Positions 36,133-48,555 of a stretch of DNA of 64,000 nt are shown here, piece after piece. Position numbers and translations under genes: made by a program. Position 1 is the stretch's first letter. Each line of letters opens with the position of its first letter. The DNA lies in assembly GCF_005239225.2 (NCBI RefSeq), contig NC_133284.1:3997770-4061769 (forward strand). The letters are read 5' to 3'. This DNA comes from Populus alba. Taxonomy: Eukaryota; Streptophyta; Magnoliopsida; Malpighiales; Salicaceae. The notes beneath the pieces were generated by a model that worked only from the letters and a program-made list of their open reading frames with translations, was not told where the DNA came from and did no database searches.

Positions 36133-36922
36133 GAAGATTGTGAAAATGAAGTGGTATAGTGATATAATTTGCCTCTTTCAACTTGTACAACTCGGGGATT
36201 CAGAAATGGATATTGATGAAGAATTCTCGGATGTTCATGTGGGGATACTGGTGTCCATAGTGTTTGAACTAGTGTTTTCTTTGTACAACCTTCTGCAATC
36301 TTAACAGTTTATGTAAAGCTTGGTGTTTGTAGGGGATCACAACCTTTTGTAGCCCTAATAGTGCACGTGGAATGTGGTGTTGGCAGCGTTTTCAACAGTA
36401 GAGCACCTTCTATGCAACCTTGTCCAAGGGGCACATCAATCAGGATAACAATTTCTTGCTCATTTTTCTATTACTTTGAGAAAACATCTTTGATGGCGGC
36501 TATAGTGGCAGCATGCCATTTACTGGAAACCAGGAGATAAAAATATGCCACATGAAACCACACAGAGCGCATGCCAAAATGGGTAGGACAGGATTTGGTG
36601 TCAAAGTAACCAGCGAAAGATAAATCAGAATTGCGAGCGCAACAAAAGGGCAGAAGAATTGCTAGCCACATAATTGATCTAAATATTGTTAGCCACGAGG
36701 CATCAACACATGAACAAATTACCAGAGGCCTGTATGCATTTACAAGATAGGAAGGAGACACGACTACAAACAGCAACAAGCGTGCACAAGGTGCAACCAT
36801 TTCAGCAGATACAGTAACATGACCTCCAACAAATATTTGGACAAAACCGCGTGTATGTTCATGTATGAATTCTTCTAACTTTCCCCAACAAACCTACAAA
36901 AAGAATAAATAATCAAACATAT

Positions 36923-39728
36923 TTAAGGTTCATCAGGACCTTCATTCTCCAGATCTTCATCGCCCATTGGCTCATTTTCCTGTAGCATGTTCATAAGCAT
37001 TGATATCTGGTCTTGCAGCATAGCTTTCTCTCTCTCTACCTCAGCACGTTTACTTTTTTCTTGCAGAAGTTGGAGTTGGAGATGTTCTAGACACCGTGCA
37101 TCTTCTTCCAACTGCTCATTTAGGCCATCAATTTCTCGGTCCTGCAAGAATCATCCAATGCTAGGTCAATCTGCACATGCTGCTATGAAAGCGATGCATA
37201 AGAGGTTAGGTTTATGAAGCCAATACCTTTCTGTTCATTTCGTGCACAGCAATCCTCCTCATGCTCTCAACAACATCTACATTAACAAGCTTTCGCTTCT
37301 TTCCAATTAACCAGCCCTTGGGATAGCTTGCAGCATCAAAATCTGGAGGAGGGAGTAGGGATTCTGCAGATGATCTCTTGCCATTGATATTTGTTACAGG
37401 TTCCAACGGTTCAAAGAGGGCCTTTCGACGTTCAGAAAGCTCTCGAGTTAGATTTTGGTCCTGCATCTTTTCATCATTGGAAGATTCCTCCTGCTTGTTG
37501 GGTGTTTCATTAACATTGTCCTCAGTTACCTTGTCTAAATTCCTCCCGCTAGCTGTTGGAAAGAAGTTACCATTCTAGTTCCAAATAGTTTTAGAAGCAT
37601 GGAAGATCTATATTATACATATCATGGCCACTCAAAGATGTAACAAGTCCATATAAACTACAACTATCTGCAGTGCTCATCATTTTAACCTTGAAAGAGC
37701 CATAAACAATGGAACATTTATGCTATTATGTTCATTGACCGAACAAAACTGTAAACCTATGTGGCCAAACCATGTATGGTGGTATACATCACATTTTTTT
37801 ATGCTCTATAGGAGCATAGGCAAACATAAAGAGAAATGCATGGAATCTACAATCCACGCTTGGCTCTTTTGTACTAAAACCAAGTTTTAAGTAAATTGGA
37901 TTTTACCAAAGCACAAGGATGTTTTTCCTTTTTGGCATTGATATACTCATGCAAAGGGCATTGCAATTTACCAAACTAATCAAAGAAGAAACAAAATGGG
38001 ATAGCATCAATGTCTCAACACTGATTAGATGTCCGTGATTAAAAAAGTGATTGAAAGTAGGTTTTGGCTTGTTTTTTATTAAAATTTGAATTTTTTGTAC
38101 TTTAAATTAATTTTTTAAAAATATTTTTAGATCGTTTTGACATACCGATGTTAAAATAAAAAATTTTATTTTAATATTTTTTCTAAGAAAAAACACTTTG
38201 AAAAGCAAACGCTACTACACTTTTAAAAATAAATTTTAAAAAATAAAAAAAATATTATTTTAATATATATTTTTTTTAAAAAAATACTTTAAAAAACAAT
38301 CATTACTATATTTTCAAACATTCTTTAAGATAATTTTTCATTTTCTAAGTAGCCATTTCTTTTAGAACAGTTACCTTCTGCTAATTACTGACGTATTTGC
38401 CAAGAACTCAATTCATCTTCTTTCTAAATGGTAATAATACAATTACTTTATCTAGGAAACTATTGAAACAGTACTTCTCCATACCCTCTTTCTTGAAAGA
38501 TGTTAGCACAGATGGAAAAAAAAAAAGAAAAAAAAAGAAAAACACAAAATCATTATATCCTAGTCACCATGTTTTTCCATTTTCAAAATATCTGAAGTTG
38601 CTTCCAAGGTTGAGAGAGTGTTAGCTTCTCTCTGTGGGTGCTTTTTTAAAATATATTTGAAAAAAAATATTAAATTGATATTTGATATTTTTTTAATGTT
38701 TTTTTATATGTTAATATTAAAAATTAAAAAAATATTTTAATATATTTTTAAATAAAAACACGGCAAGCCAGCTCTAAAAAGCCTAAGAAGGGTTAACACA
38801 ATACCATTGACAAAGCATAAATCACGGGTTCATCAACCAAGATTGTTACAATTATTAAGTATGAGTAATAAAGCAAAAATGGAGAGGTTCATCACCTTTG
38901 CCTCTAGGAGAGGTAGGCCATGGGTTAGTTGACTAAGAAATTGACTCTAATTATAAAATCCACCCCAAAAAGTTGAAACACAAACAGGATACCATCCTTA
39001 ATAATTGGAGATGTCTTGGTGGTGATCTTGTAAGAAAACAGTAACAGAAAAGAAAATGGATGTAATAATAATAGTAATAATGATAATAATACTAGGAAAG
39101 AGAGCAATTGGTAATCCATAGCCAGAAGCCAGTGAATTAACTTACAAGCAAACTAAACAAGTCTTGTGTAAGCAAACAACAAGTCATCACAAACTGTTCT
39201 TTGTCTCCATGTCTCTCTCCCTCTACCTCGAATTAACCAACAAATGTCAAAGCTATAATCTTTGCCTCCTTAGAGAGGGAAGGTTATGGTTAATAATCAT
39301 GATTTTGTTCTCTAGTCAAAGGATCTGTTCTTGTTCTCAAGAGGAATGTTAGAATTAAGCTTCTAAATGTCTAAAAATGAAACCTTTGACACAGATCTTT
39401 CAACACCAAGCAACAAGAACTAGGATTATTTACTAATATCAAATTTCAAGACATGGGTTTGATAGATATATTTGTATACCATGCAAACATAACAAACAGG
39501 ACTGGATTCAAGCACCTTCCTTCACTTTCTCTCTCTTATTTTCTAAGAAAGCAAACAGAAAGAATAAAAAAAGGCCAAAAAGAAGAAGACAGCTTGATAG
39601 GCACTACCTGATCTCTTTCTAGATTTCCAAAAGATCCTAGTCGAAGAGACTGGGGAGAAGCCATTCAAAGGTTCAACTTCAACCATCCTCACATCCTTGG
39701 TTTTATTATTATCGTCCTCCTTTTCCAT
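36923..39728 (-). CDS. HEADING DATE REPRESSOR 1-like coiled-coil protein
   Basis: Three exons, read on the minus strand: 39728-39608, 37552-37227, 37141-36923; they join to 221 residues. Features in order: [18 protein letters not shown] near residues 23-40, [20 protein letters not shown] then [19 protein letters not shown] in the centre with a bipartite-like nuclear signal, and a C-terminal coiled coil from about residue 150 to 205 ([20 protein letters not shown], heptad Leu pattern) with an acidic tail. This layout matches my recollection of rice HDR1, a nuclear protein that delays flowering with the kinase OsK4. Function in this species is inferred. The chosen start gives MEKEDDNN; an in-frame ATG at 39854 lies further upstream. 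Intron 1 is about 2 kb and contains AT-rich repeat modules. Confidence 0.8.
38060..38300. repeat. AT-rich dispersed repeat module in an intron
   Basis: Within intron 1 of the HDR1-like gene. Carries the shared core GTTTTGACATACCGATGTTA, AAAAATTTTATTTTAATATT and AACACTTTGAAAAGCAAACG. A second copy lies at 38640-38780 in the same intron. It is non-coding and is probably a short non-autonomous transposable element. Confidence 0.5.
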
Positions 39729-39859
39729 TGAAGAAGATGAAAACTTTCTTTTACTCTCAAGAACTATGAACACCAAGGTCTCTCTTTGCTTATAGAGAGA
39801 GAGAGAGAGAGACGGAGAGAGGTTCCAGTGGAAATGAAGATAGCTAGACAACAAGCAGT

Positions 39860-42000
39860 GTCCGTTTCAACTTTCTTTCTGTTATTTGTACTTCTAAATT
39901 TTTGAAGTAAACTACATTCCAATCCCCATGTATTTCATAATGTTCCTTTCAGTCCTCATAGTCTTAAAAAAACTCCAATTGTCAGTCTCATAGTTTTTTC
40001 CAATATAACTTTTTGGGATGATTTAGATTTGCCTTAGTATTTTAGGGTTTTTAAAGATGGAAAATGCTAACCTACATACTCCTTGGACAAGTTACCACAG
40101 TGCCCAAGTTTTCTTAGACACAATTGCCTATGTATAATATATATTTTGTTAATTTCCTAGTATGTTTATAAATATTAATGTTTACTAAGATCCACTTTAC
40201 TTTTAAGAAAATAAAAATGTAATAATTATAAATAGTATTAGCATGAAAATAATAACATTGCCATCGTCTGGAGATATTAAAAAATACAATGCATATTAAT
40301 TTTAGAATCTGTAGAATTAGTCAAGTTGCACACAAGCTGACTCGGACACCTACGTTAATAAAAAATATACAATGCATAAGGACAATTATTATAAAAAATA
40401 TTAAACACAATGTTAATCTACTCAATTAGATTAACATTTTCCTTTAAAGATTTGGTGAAAATATTAAGAAATTCAGTGACAATTGTGTTAAAAAAAAACT
40501 AGGCACCAACTAGGCAAGCATTTTCCTTTAAAGATTTGGTGGATTACTATCACATAAAAATAAAATAAAAAACATGATTTATAGAAGGAAAGGCTGAGAA
40601 AATAATAAAAGAAAAGGTTAGAAAAGAGTGACAAGCAATTTTATATAAGGACCAAATTATAATATTAATGAAATACAGGGATTAAAATACAGTTGACCAA
40701 TCTTGGGGGACAATAACTAATGAGGTAGCATCAAGGTTGATTCTGGTTGTTGTTTATTTGAACGGTGAGCTATAGGGTGGAAGATTTTAAGCTAACAGTT
40801 GTCTAATGTGGGTCCCATTATCTATTTTCTGAGTGTTTTACTTCTTCCATGTGTTATGTTATTTAGCCTGTCTTTATTTGCTTGGTTTTATTTTTTTATT
40901 TTATTTTTTTGCCTCTTGTTTTGGGTTTGTTTTAACTTTTAACCCCCTATTTTAATTTCTAAAATAGTTGCTGCAAACACTATTAGGTTCAACTCTTAAA
41001 AGAGAGTTGATGTAATATAATCCGATTAATTTAATATAATCTGATTAAGAATACAGATTGATTTTTTTTTAATAAGTGTTTTTTAATTTAAAAATGGTAT
41101 TATTTTGCTTTATTTTAAAAAATAAATTAAGTTGGAATCTTCGATGACCTATAACCTAAAGCTTGTGTCGAGTTAAAACCCGGGTTGCGTTTAATATTTA
41201 TGATTGCAAATTATATTCCAGCCCCAGTTTTGATACAAAATGTTACAAGCAAGAAAGGCATATCCCATGACGCATGGGGATATTTTTTTTTCTCGGAAAA
41301 TGGAATCTTGAAAGAGAGAGCAAACTCAGAAGTCAGAACCCCACAATATGTAACCGCTAATCCACCGACTGACCTTGGATCAGGACCGGTAGGCAGGCAG
41401 TAGCTCCATTTATGTTTTGTTTTCTCTTGATTTTGACTTCAGGTATTGGTTCGGTTGGTGAGTGGAAAGGGTTGAGGGGCTTAGCCTTACGGCTTAACGT
41501 GAACCATTGGCAGGCTCGGCTGGGCTGATATTGAGGCCAGTCCAGTCTCGCAGGCTTGCATGTCTTCGTCACAGAAGTAATTGGAAAACAAAAAATCTAA
41601 TGGTATGGCCGAATTGTGTGATGGAAGGTTAGCATTAATATAAAATTAAGGGCAAAAACAACTGATGTAGTAAAAAATTATGAGAAAGCAATCGCAAGCA
41701 AACCACCTTTGTCAACAGAATCTCGAAAACAAACTTCAGCTATAGAATGTTTAAAGGATGCGTTATATTGATCATGAAGTGTCCTCTACTAGATTGATTT
41801 TAAATGGTGTTGTAATTTGTACCAGTAATGTCATCTGCTGTACACAGTTAAAAGAATTGTAGCTAGCTATTTAATATAGTCGCTCTTCTCCAAAACTTAG
41901 AGTTTCCCTCTATATGCTATATCAAGAAGACTAATGCTAGCAGGACTGAACAAAAAGAAAAAAAGAAAAGAAAAAAACATGGAGGACATGAATGATCATG
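39860..42000. other. Intergenic region between two minus-strand genes
   Basis: No gene recognised. It contains the leader and promoter of the HDR1-like gene, including GA repeats near 39798-39813, and the 3' flank of the RING gene. Short open frames at 41185-41572 on both strands have no family I recognise. Confidence 0.55.
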
Positions 42001-42007
42001 GTGAGAG

Positions 42008-45000
42008 CTAGTTCTTGTCACCCAAGGCACAAGGAATACATGGAGGATTCTCTGCATCGCTTCCGGTAGTAATACGCTCCAAGCAGAAAGCATGAAAGTG
42101 GTGGTGGCATGGCAAGACAGCAACAGGTTGTGGATTCACTGGTTGTTCCACTGGCCCTTCTGGGGTGAATGAGAGATCCCTCTTGCATATAAAACACTGG
42201 TGTCCACTTAGTTGAGGAGTTTTTTCTGGATCTGCAATAAAGAGCATCATCATTACTTGTTACCATCCATATCATTGCTAACATCATTAATATCAAAGCA
42301 CATTTGTAGCAGGAGTTTGATTGAATTGAATAGAACACAGCCTCTGCTGTCAGGTGCCCATAACATTAGGTATTTGAAACATGTCCCAGGAAAACCAGGA
42401 TGAATCAGTTCCCAGCTGAAGGACAAATCTCCAGTGTTCAATAAACCATGTTACAAAAGGCTCCACAAATATTTTGTTGCTGTCCAAGAAGGTCCTCAAG
42501 TAAATTGACAGATACAACGAGCATTGGATAAAAATAAAAATCCAGAGAATAACCTGTCAGGCCTTACTCACGCAAGGCAAATGTTGCTTGCCATACAGGC
42601 TGCTATGGAATGAACAGGAAAAAAATACATCATGCTCATCATAAATAAAGGCTAAATGAAAAACGACCTAGTAAAAAACAGTGTCAATTAGAAATGAAAA
42701 AAATGGGTACTCAACAACTAAAGACAACTGTCACAAAAAAATTCAGCCTAACTCTTGAGATATACCTTGCCATTTTATGTGATCAGGTGCTTTTGTACCG
42801 GGCAAGGGTGGAACATGATGGGAAAGGGGTGGTCGACCAGATGTATTTTGGGCCAAGAGTTGGCGAATTGTAGGCTTCAGGGCCAAGTTTGGGTGAATAG
42901 TTTGGATTAGCAATTGGCTTGAAAGAGGAGTCCCAGCCAGAGGTGTGTTGGGTGGAGCTCGGGTCAAATTCAGAGCAACCTGCGCTAGGAGTGGATGATT
43001 TGTTTGGACTAGGGCTGAGTTGGGAGGAGTCCAAGCCAGAGGTGAGTGAGGTGGAGTCATTTGGGCCAAATTCGAAGCACACTGAGCTAGGTTTCTGTAA
43101 GCTGCTTGAACTGGTGGTGGTCTCAAGTGAGGAATCTGAACCAGAGCTGGTGCATTAATTTGTGACACATCTGGAGGAGATTGGATTATGTATGGGCGAG
43201 CTAGTTGGACAGAGGGCGGCCTCAAGGAAGGAGTCCAAGCCAGAGGCAGTGGTGCGTGAGGTGAAGCAATTTGAGCCATATTTGGAGTAGACAAGTGACT
43301 GGAAGCTCTAGAAACTCTGAACTTTCGGCGTAAAGCCTCGGGAGTAGCAAGAGAAGATTCACCCGCACCCCTCTTACATGATGGTCTACAAGGAACACTG
43401 GATGCCTGAGCAGGTGCATTTGCTGCTGGGATTACCTGACCTGTAAGTTAAAAAATTAACACCAATAATAATAGCACATGATTCAAAACAACAGCTAAGT
43501 CAAGCTAGATGCTAATTTATAGTACTAGAAGAAGATTCAGAAAAACTTCAGGACAGCTTGACAGGAGCTTGAGCAGCTTAGCTGCAAGCAATAGCAAGGG
43601 AAAGTAGGCAAATGAATTAAGTAACACACTTTACCACCCGAGCCCAATTTGTGTCCAGAATATGATATTGTGAACATGAATTCTAAGAACTACGAATCCA
43701 AAATAAATCAGCAGAATCATCATCTAAAGCTGTTTGTTATCATCATCATTCATATTCTGTAGGTAAATCAGCTGCAATGAAACCATATGGCTGATAATAT
43801 GAACAACATGAATCTCTCAGCATCCCAACTATGACACTTGTGGCTTTCATCAAGCCAAACGAGCATTATAAATTGATGGTTACTATTAAGGATCAAAACA
43901 TCATTTACTATGAGAAAATGAGTTTAAGACACATAGAGACATGCACGCCAAAGCTGTGATTTTAGTGCAGAAAACGAAGGATGCCTTTGCATGTTAAACT
44001 CCAAATTTCTAAGAAAACAGACTGCTTTCAGTGAATTGAGCAGCACCTGTTTAGCTCCAAAAGGCTGAATTGCTGGAAGTTCAGCAATTATCAATCAGCA
44101 AATAACTAATTAAACATCAGTTATGACTTTCTGCTAGCCTAATGGTTAGATTAAGGATTAAAAAATCCATTAGAGGAAAAACACACACAAAAAAAAAAAA
44201 AAAAAAAAAAAAACAGAGGTGGGGAAAGAGTAGCAAATAATTATACCTCCTTTGGACACGACAAGTAACCTCCACTATATATACACAGACCCCTTACATC
44301 TTTTTCTGGGATCATAGTTGAGCTACTGGCTACCACCATTTCAAAACTTCATACCACTTCCCAGATTGTATTTACTCTCAAACTCTCCTCTTTCATTGAT
44401 TCACCATAAAACAAAAGAAAAAAAAATAATTGATACAATCCTGAAGAAGAACACCGTAATCATTTAAAGGGCAGAGATCAACTGCAATTTGGGACACCTA
44501 AATTAAACTTAAAACTTGGCAATGAAAGAAACAAAGAATAGCTTGCTGATTGTTCATCATGATCAGACATTTAACTAATTCAGGACAAGGTTATTTAGAT
44601 TTTTATACTTAATGATTTGACGACCATTCTCAACTTTCAAAATTCCTCATTGATTATTTAAAAAGGAAAAACGCAAACAAACAAATGTCAAAGTAAATAA
44701 AGTAGAAACCTACTATTTAGAAGCTCTATCTCAATTCATAGTTAGATCTTAAGTGGAATACTTAGAACTCAATAATTCACCTGATTGACTCTGTCTACTG
44801 TTGCTACTGGTGAACCCTACAAAAGGAACAACCAGAGAAGGTTCAGGTGAGAGGTTCATGAGAGTTCCTGTGTGAGGATACTGTCTTTGGTCAGAAGAAC
44901 TTTGAGTAGCATTCCTAATGAAACAATATGATTGCAACCCAGTTTCCCCGTGTCCATAATCAGGTATCCCAACTTGATTTCTATTATGTAGTATTAAGGG

Positions 45001-46245
45001 CTCAGTGGGAAAACCCCGAAAACCTGTACTAGGATTTACATTTGAAAATCTTGCATTCGCATTCGCTTTGGGTCCTGAGCTCCAGTTGCTTGAAATAGAA
45101 TGATAATGTTGCCTATCTGCTAAAAGCGACAAAGTCCTACCACCCTCATTCTGAGATAGTCTAGGAAGCTGCTCTACATTCTGCAGTTGACTAGAAAATC
45201 CATCCACATTTGGTGTTTGAGGAGAAATCCCATCCACACTCTGCATTTGATTGGAAAACCCACCAATATTCGGCAGCAGGTTAGAAAATTCAACAACATT
45301 CTGCACTTGTTGAAAAGCCCTACCTGCATTTTGCACTACCCTAGAAAGCCCATCAACATTCTGTGTGAGGCTGGAAAATCCACTGTCATTCGAAGCATTA
45401 TTATTGAATCCTCCAGCATTGTTTTGAATAGTAGAAAAATTCCCAGTCATCTTTGAAGAAGAGCTCAAAGAACTTATATCATCCTTTTGACCACATAAAG
45501 CACTTGAATAGGGAAGAGCAGCCTCATTATACTTAAGAGTGCCATATCTGCTGGAGACATTAGAAGTATACCTGGGCTCCGCATTAGATCCAACTCCCAG
45601 CTTCAAAGAACTCCCATCAAGGATTTGAGGATGACTAGACCGAGCTGCACTTGTGTTGACAATGTTATTAATTACCCCTCTTCCACTAGTTGAGTTATGC
45701 GTTGCCATAGGTGTGCTAGCTCCCCTTTCTCGAATTAGGGAAGACTTGTGCACATCACTATTTTTTGCTTCTGCAGCCTCACTATGCATTTCTGAGCCTC
45801 TAGCCACGTCGCTCCTGGCACTATCAACTTTTCTGTGTATCTTGGAGTTCTGAAGACCATCATAAATCTTACTAGCAACATCTGTTAAGGCACATGAGGG
45901 AAAACAATCAACTGGTTCGTTCACATTCCCTTCCAAGAGTGAAATATCTGGAACTGGCCTATATAAGTAATCATGGTCAAATGCAGTACGGTCAGAGAAA
46001 TTGAACTGGGAAAAATCATTCATCATACGGATGGCAGGCAATGGCATTTCCTGAGCATAATGTTGAGGCATTCCCTGCATATCCCCAGTTTGGAAAAAAG
46101 GAAATGGTGGCAACCGATCATCAAGAATCTCATTATGGCCAGCAGGTGAATTAGTTAGATCATGAGCCCCAACTTTTTCATTCCTTTGCGGAGTAGAACT
46201 AGGATTTGCTAATTTATCTCCTTGTTTTGGCTTTTCACTTGCCAT
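42008..46245 (-). CDS. Proline-rich protein with C-terminal RING-H2 finger (probable E3 ligase)
   Basis: Three coding exons, read on the minus strand: 46245-44781, 43440-42766, 42231-42008, joining to 787 residues. The first exon encodes a long Ser/Asn-rich region with short repeated NVDGFS/NVxxFSxxxQ units (about 45190-45440). The second has a basic TPEALRRKFRVSRASSHL segment, then Pro-rich repeats with LAQ and PLAWTP motifs. The end holds C-x2-C (CFICKRDL), then CHHHFHAFC and CIPC: a C3H2C3 RING-H2 pattern at about residues 726-780, so ubiquitin ligase activity is likely. No specific homologue is recognised. A leader exon with donor at 46872 probably precedes. The ATG at 46245 has a good context; an in-frame ATG at 46311 is also possible. 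Substrate and partners are unknown. Confidence 0.8.
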
Positions 46246-46871
46246 TGCATAACTAGTTCTGGACAAAGGATGAGTGCAATCGGATGTACACATTACTAGA
46301 AGGATATACATAACTGAAATTTATGCAAAAATAGACTAGCAAAGGAAAAAAAATAGATTTTATAAGATATGATGAATTCTTTTTATCATAAAATAGATAC
46401 AAAGGGGCAAAATTTGACAAAAAGAAAAAGAAAAAGAAAAAGAAAAAAGCTAGAGTCTTTGACAATAGACAACATCGAAACAAACACAGAGAATACTATA
46501 ATCCTAAGATAAATTAAGCAGACAGTTCATGCAATCCTTGCCAAATAATCGAAGTTAACTAGCAGTAATATCAATCTGCCACATGATTCTAAAACAACAA
46601 AATATTCCTCAAACCACAGAGATTAATGGAGATAAAAACACCACACAAAACCCAAAACCCAAAACCCACGAATAAAAATCATACAAGAAGAAAAATTCAC
46701 ATCAAAACCTAATAATTCAAACAAGAAACCCAAGAAAATTCACAGATAAAAAAAAACCAACAAAAACCCAAATGTTATAAATCAACATAGTAAAAAATCG
46801 CACACAAAATACCAATCAAAGATAAATTTTTATTTATTTATTTAGGAAGAAGGAACAGAAAGGAGTCTTAC

Positions 46872-46990
46872 CAGCAGTAGAGAAGAAGCGGAAGAAGAGA
46901 TACAGTTTCTGTTGGAAGGAGAGAGTTTAGGATTTTGGCGCTTTAAGGCTCTGGCGAGAGAGAGAGAGAGAGGAGTTTTTAAAGGGTTCG
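46872..46990 (-). other. Probable 5' untranslated exon of the RING-H2 gene
   Basis: On the minus strand a GA-rich then CT-rich leader without an ATG ends in CTACTGCTG followed by GTAAG at 46871-46867, a good donor. Acceptors TTTCAG before 46313 and GTCCAG before 46256 could receive it. The transcription start is not visible, so the upstream limit is approximate. Confidence 0.5.
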
Positions 46991-47109
46991 GTTTGGGACC
47001 CACTTGTCCTTTTGCATTTTGCCACGTCATTTTGTGTTTAGCAACAGTTTTATCCTTATGGATTACTCCTTTAGTTTTAAATTTCTCAATGCTGTGCTTC
47101 TAGTTTTAA

Positions 47110-48130
47110 GAACATTCCAATTTTACCCCTAAATATTAAATAGCCTACCTTTTCAATTTTTTTTTGTATCGTATTTTTAAAAGCTTACCATCTCAGAGAA
47201 ATAATAAGAGAAATAAAGAAAAAATAAAATAAAATATGAAGAAAAGGGAGTTTTGCACCAATTATTTAGCATTAAAGGATAAAATTGAATTTCTTAAGAA
47301 ATTATTATTATTATAATATTGAGAAATTTTAAAGTATATAAGTAGAATTTGAATATTTATAAATCTATAAGAATAAAATATATTTTACCTATTTTTTATT
47401 TTGCTTATTATCATAATAGTATTACAAGCTTTGTTTAACCACATCTCAAAATTAACATTTAGAGATATTGATTTAATTCTAACCTAATAAATACTATTTA
47501 TCTTGACTTGAAAGAATAAATATTTTTTTATGAATAAATTTTTAAAAAAGGAAAAATAATAAATTTCATTATTCATTTATGTGGTTGTAGGAAGAAAAAG
47601 AACACATGCAATATCGGATGCAATGAAGAAATCACTCTTTTTCTTGATTTGTCCATTGGAATTAGTAAAGACAACAGAATATATAGGTCAAGGTCGTCTT
47701 ATATATATTTTTTTTTCTTGTTTTTTTTTTTTTTTTGAAATACAGCAAGATATCTCGATCGATCAGTCCTTCCAGAGATCGACAACTTTAGGTTTTTATT
47801 TTATTTTTATTTTTTTCCATAATAAATCTAAAGACAACATTATATGGTACGAAAGTTAGATTAATATATTATTTTGTGAATTTTCAAATATATAAATGAT
47901 TTATTGAAAAAACTCCAAATTTTTTTAGAGCGTGTTTTAAAGTAGGATTGCGGTTGTTTTTTAAAGTCCTTTTCACTTGGAAATCCATAAAAATAATATA
48001 TTTTTTATTTTTTAAAATTATTTTTGACATTAGCATATCAAAATGATTTAAAAACATCAAAAAAATATTAATTTAAAGAAAAAAAATAAATAAAAAATTA
48101 AAATTTTTTAAAATTATTTTTGAAATGAAA
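47110..48130. other. Intergenic AT-rich DNA
   Basis: No gene recognised. A reverse-oriented copy of the AT-rich dispersed module lies at about 47935-48120, directly abutting the long inverted repeat. Confidence 0.55.
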
Positions 48131-48135
48131 AAATA

Positions 48136-48555
48136 CCTAAGATTATTGTTGTTGAGTTATATATATATAGAACATTACACTTAACCAAGAAAACAATACA
48201 CGAGTCCTTAATGTGTGCTATTCACATTCTCTTCTTGTTACTCATGTATTTTCGCTTGATTTGTAGCAGGAAAAAATATGAGAAAATCTCCCGGTGAAAA
48301 AATGTTTAGTTATTATATATATAACTCTTTTTTTTTTTTCCTGTAGATTCACTTGTATTTATCTAATAACTAAACATTTGTTCACCGGGAGATTTTCTCA
48401 TATTTTTTCCTGCTACAAATCAAGCGAAAATACATGAGTAACAAGAAGAGAATGTGAATAGCACACATTAAGGACTCGTGTATTGTTTTCTTGGTTAAGT
48501 GTAATGTTCTATATATATATATATATATATATAACTCAACAACAATAATCTTAGG
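48136..48555. repeat. Long near-perfect inverted repeat (foldback/hairpin)
   Basis: Left arm 48136-48314 and right arm 48365-48555 are reverse complements, separated by a spacer of about 50 bp. By eye the arms differ only by the length of a (TA)n tract near the outer ends and a single A/C difference close to the spacer (GTGAAAAAATG versus GTGAACAAATG). Both arms contain GTGTGCTATTCACATTCTCT and TTTTCGCTTGATTTGTAGCA on one or the other strand. RNA from this locus would fold into a roughly 180-bp hairpin. No protein is encoded. Candidates are a foldback transposon, a young inverted duplication giving small RNAs, or an assembly artefact. Confidence 0.9.

Noticed and set aside
42783..43158. Additional frames on both strands over the proline-rich RING exon
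   Set aside because: The repeats keep several frames open; only one joins correctly to the flanking exons through good splice sites.
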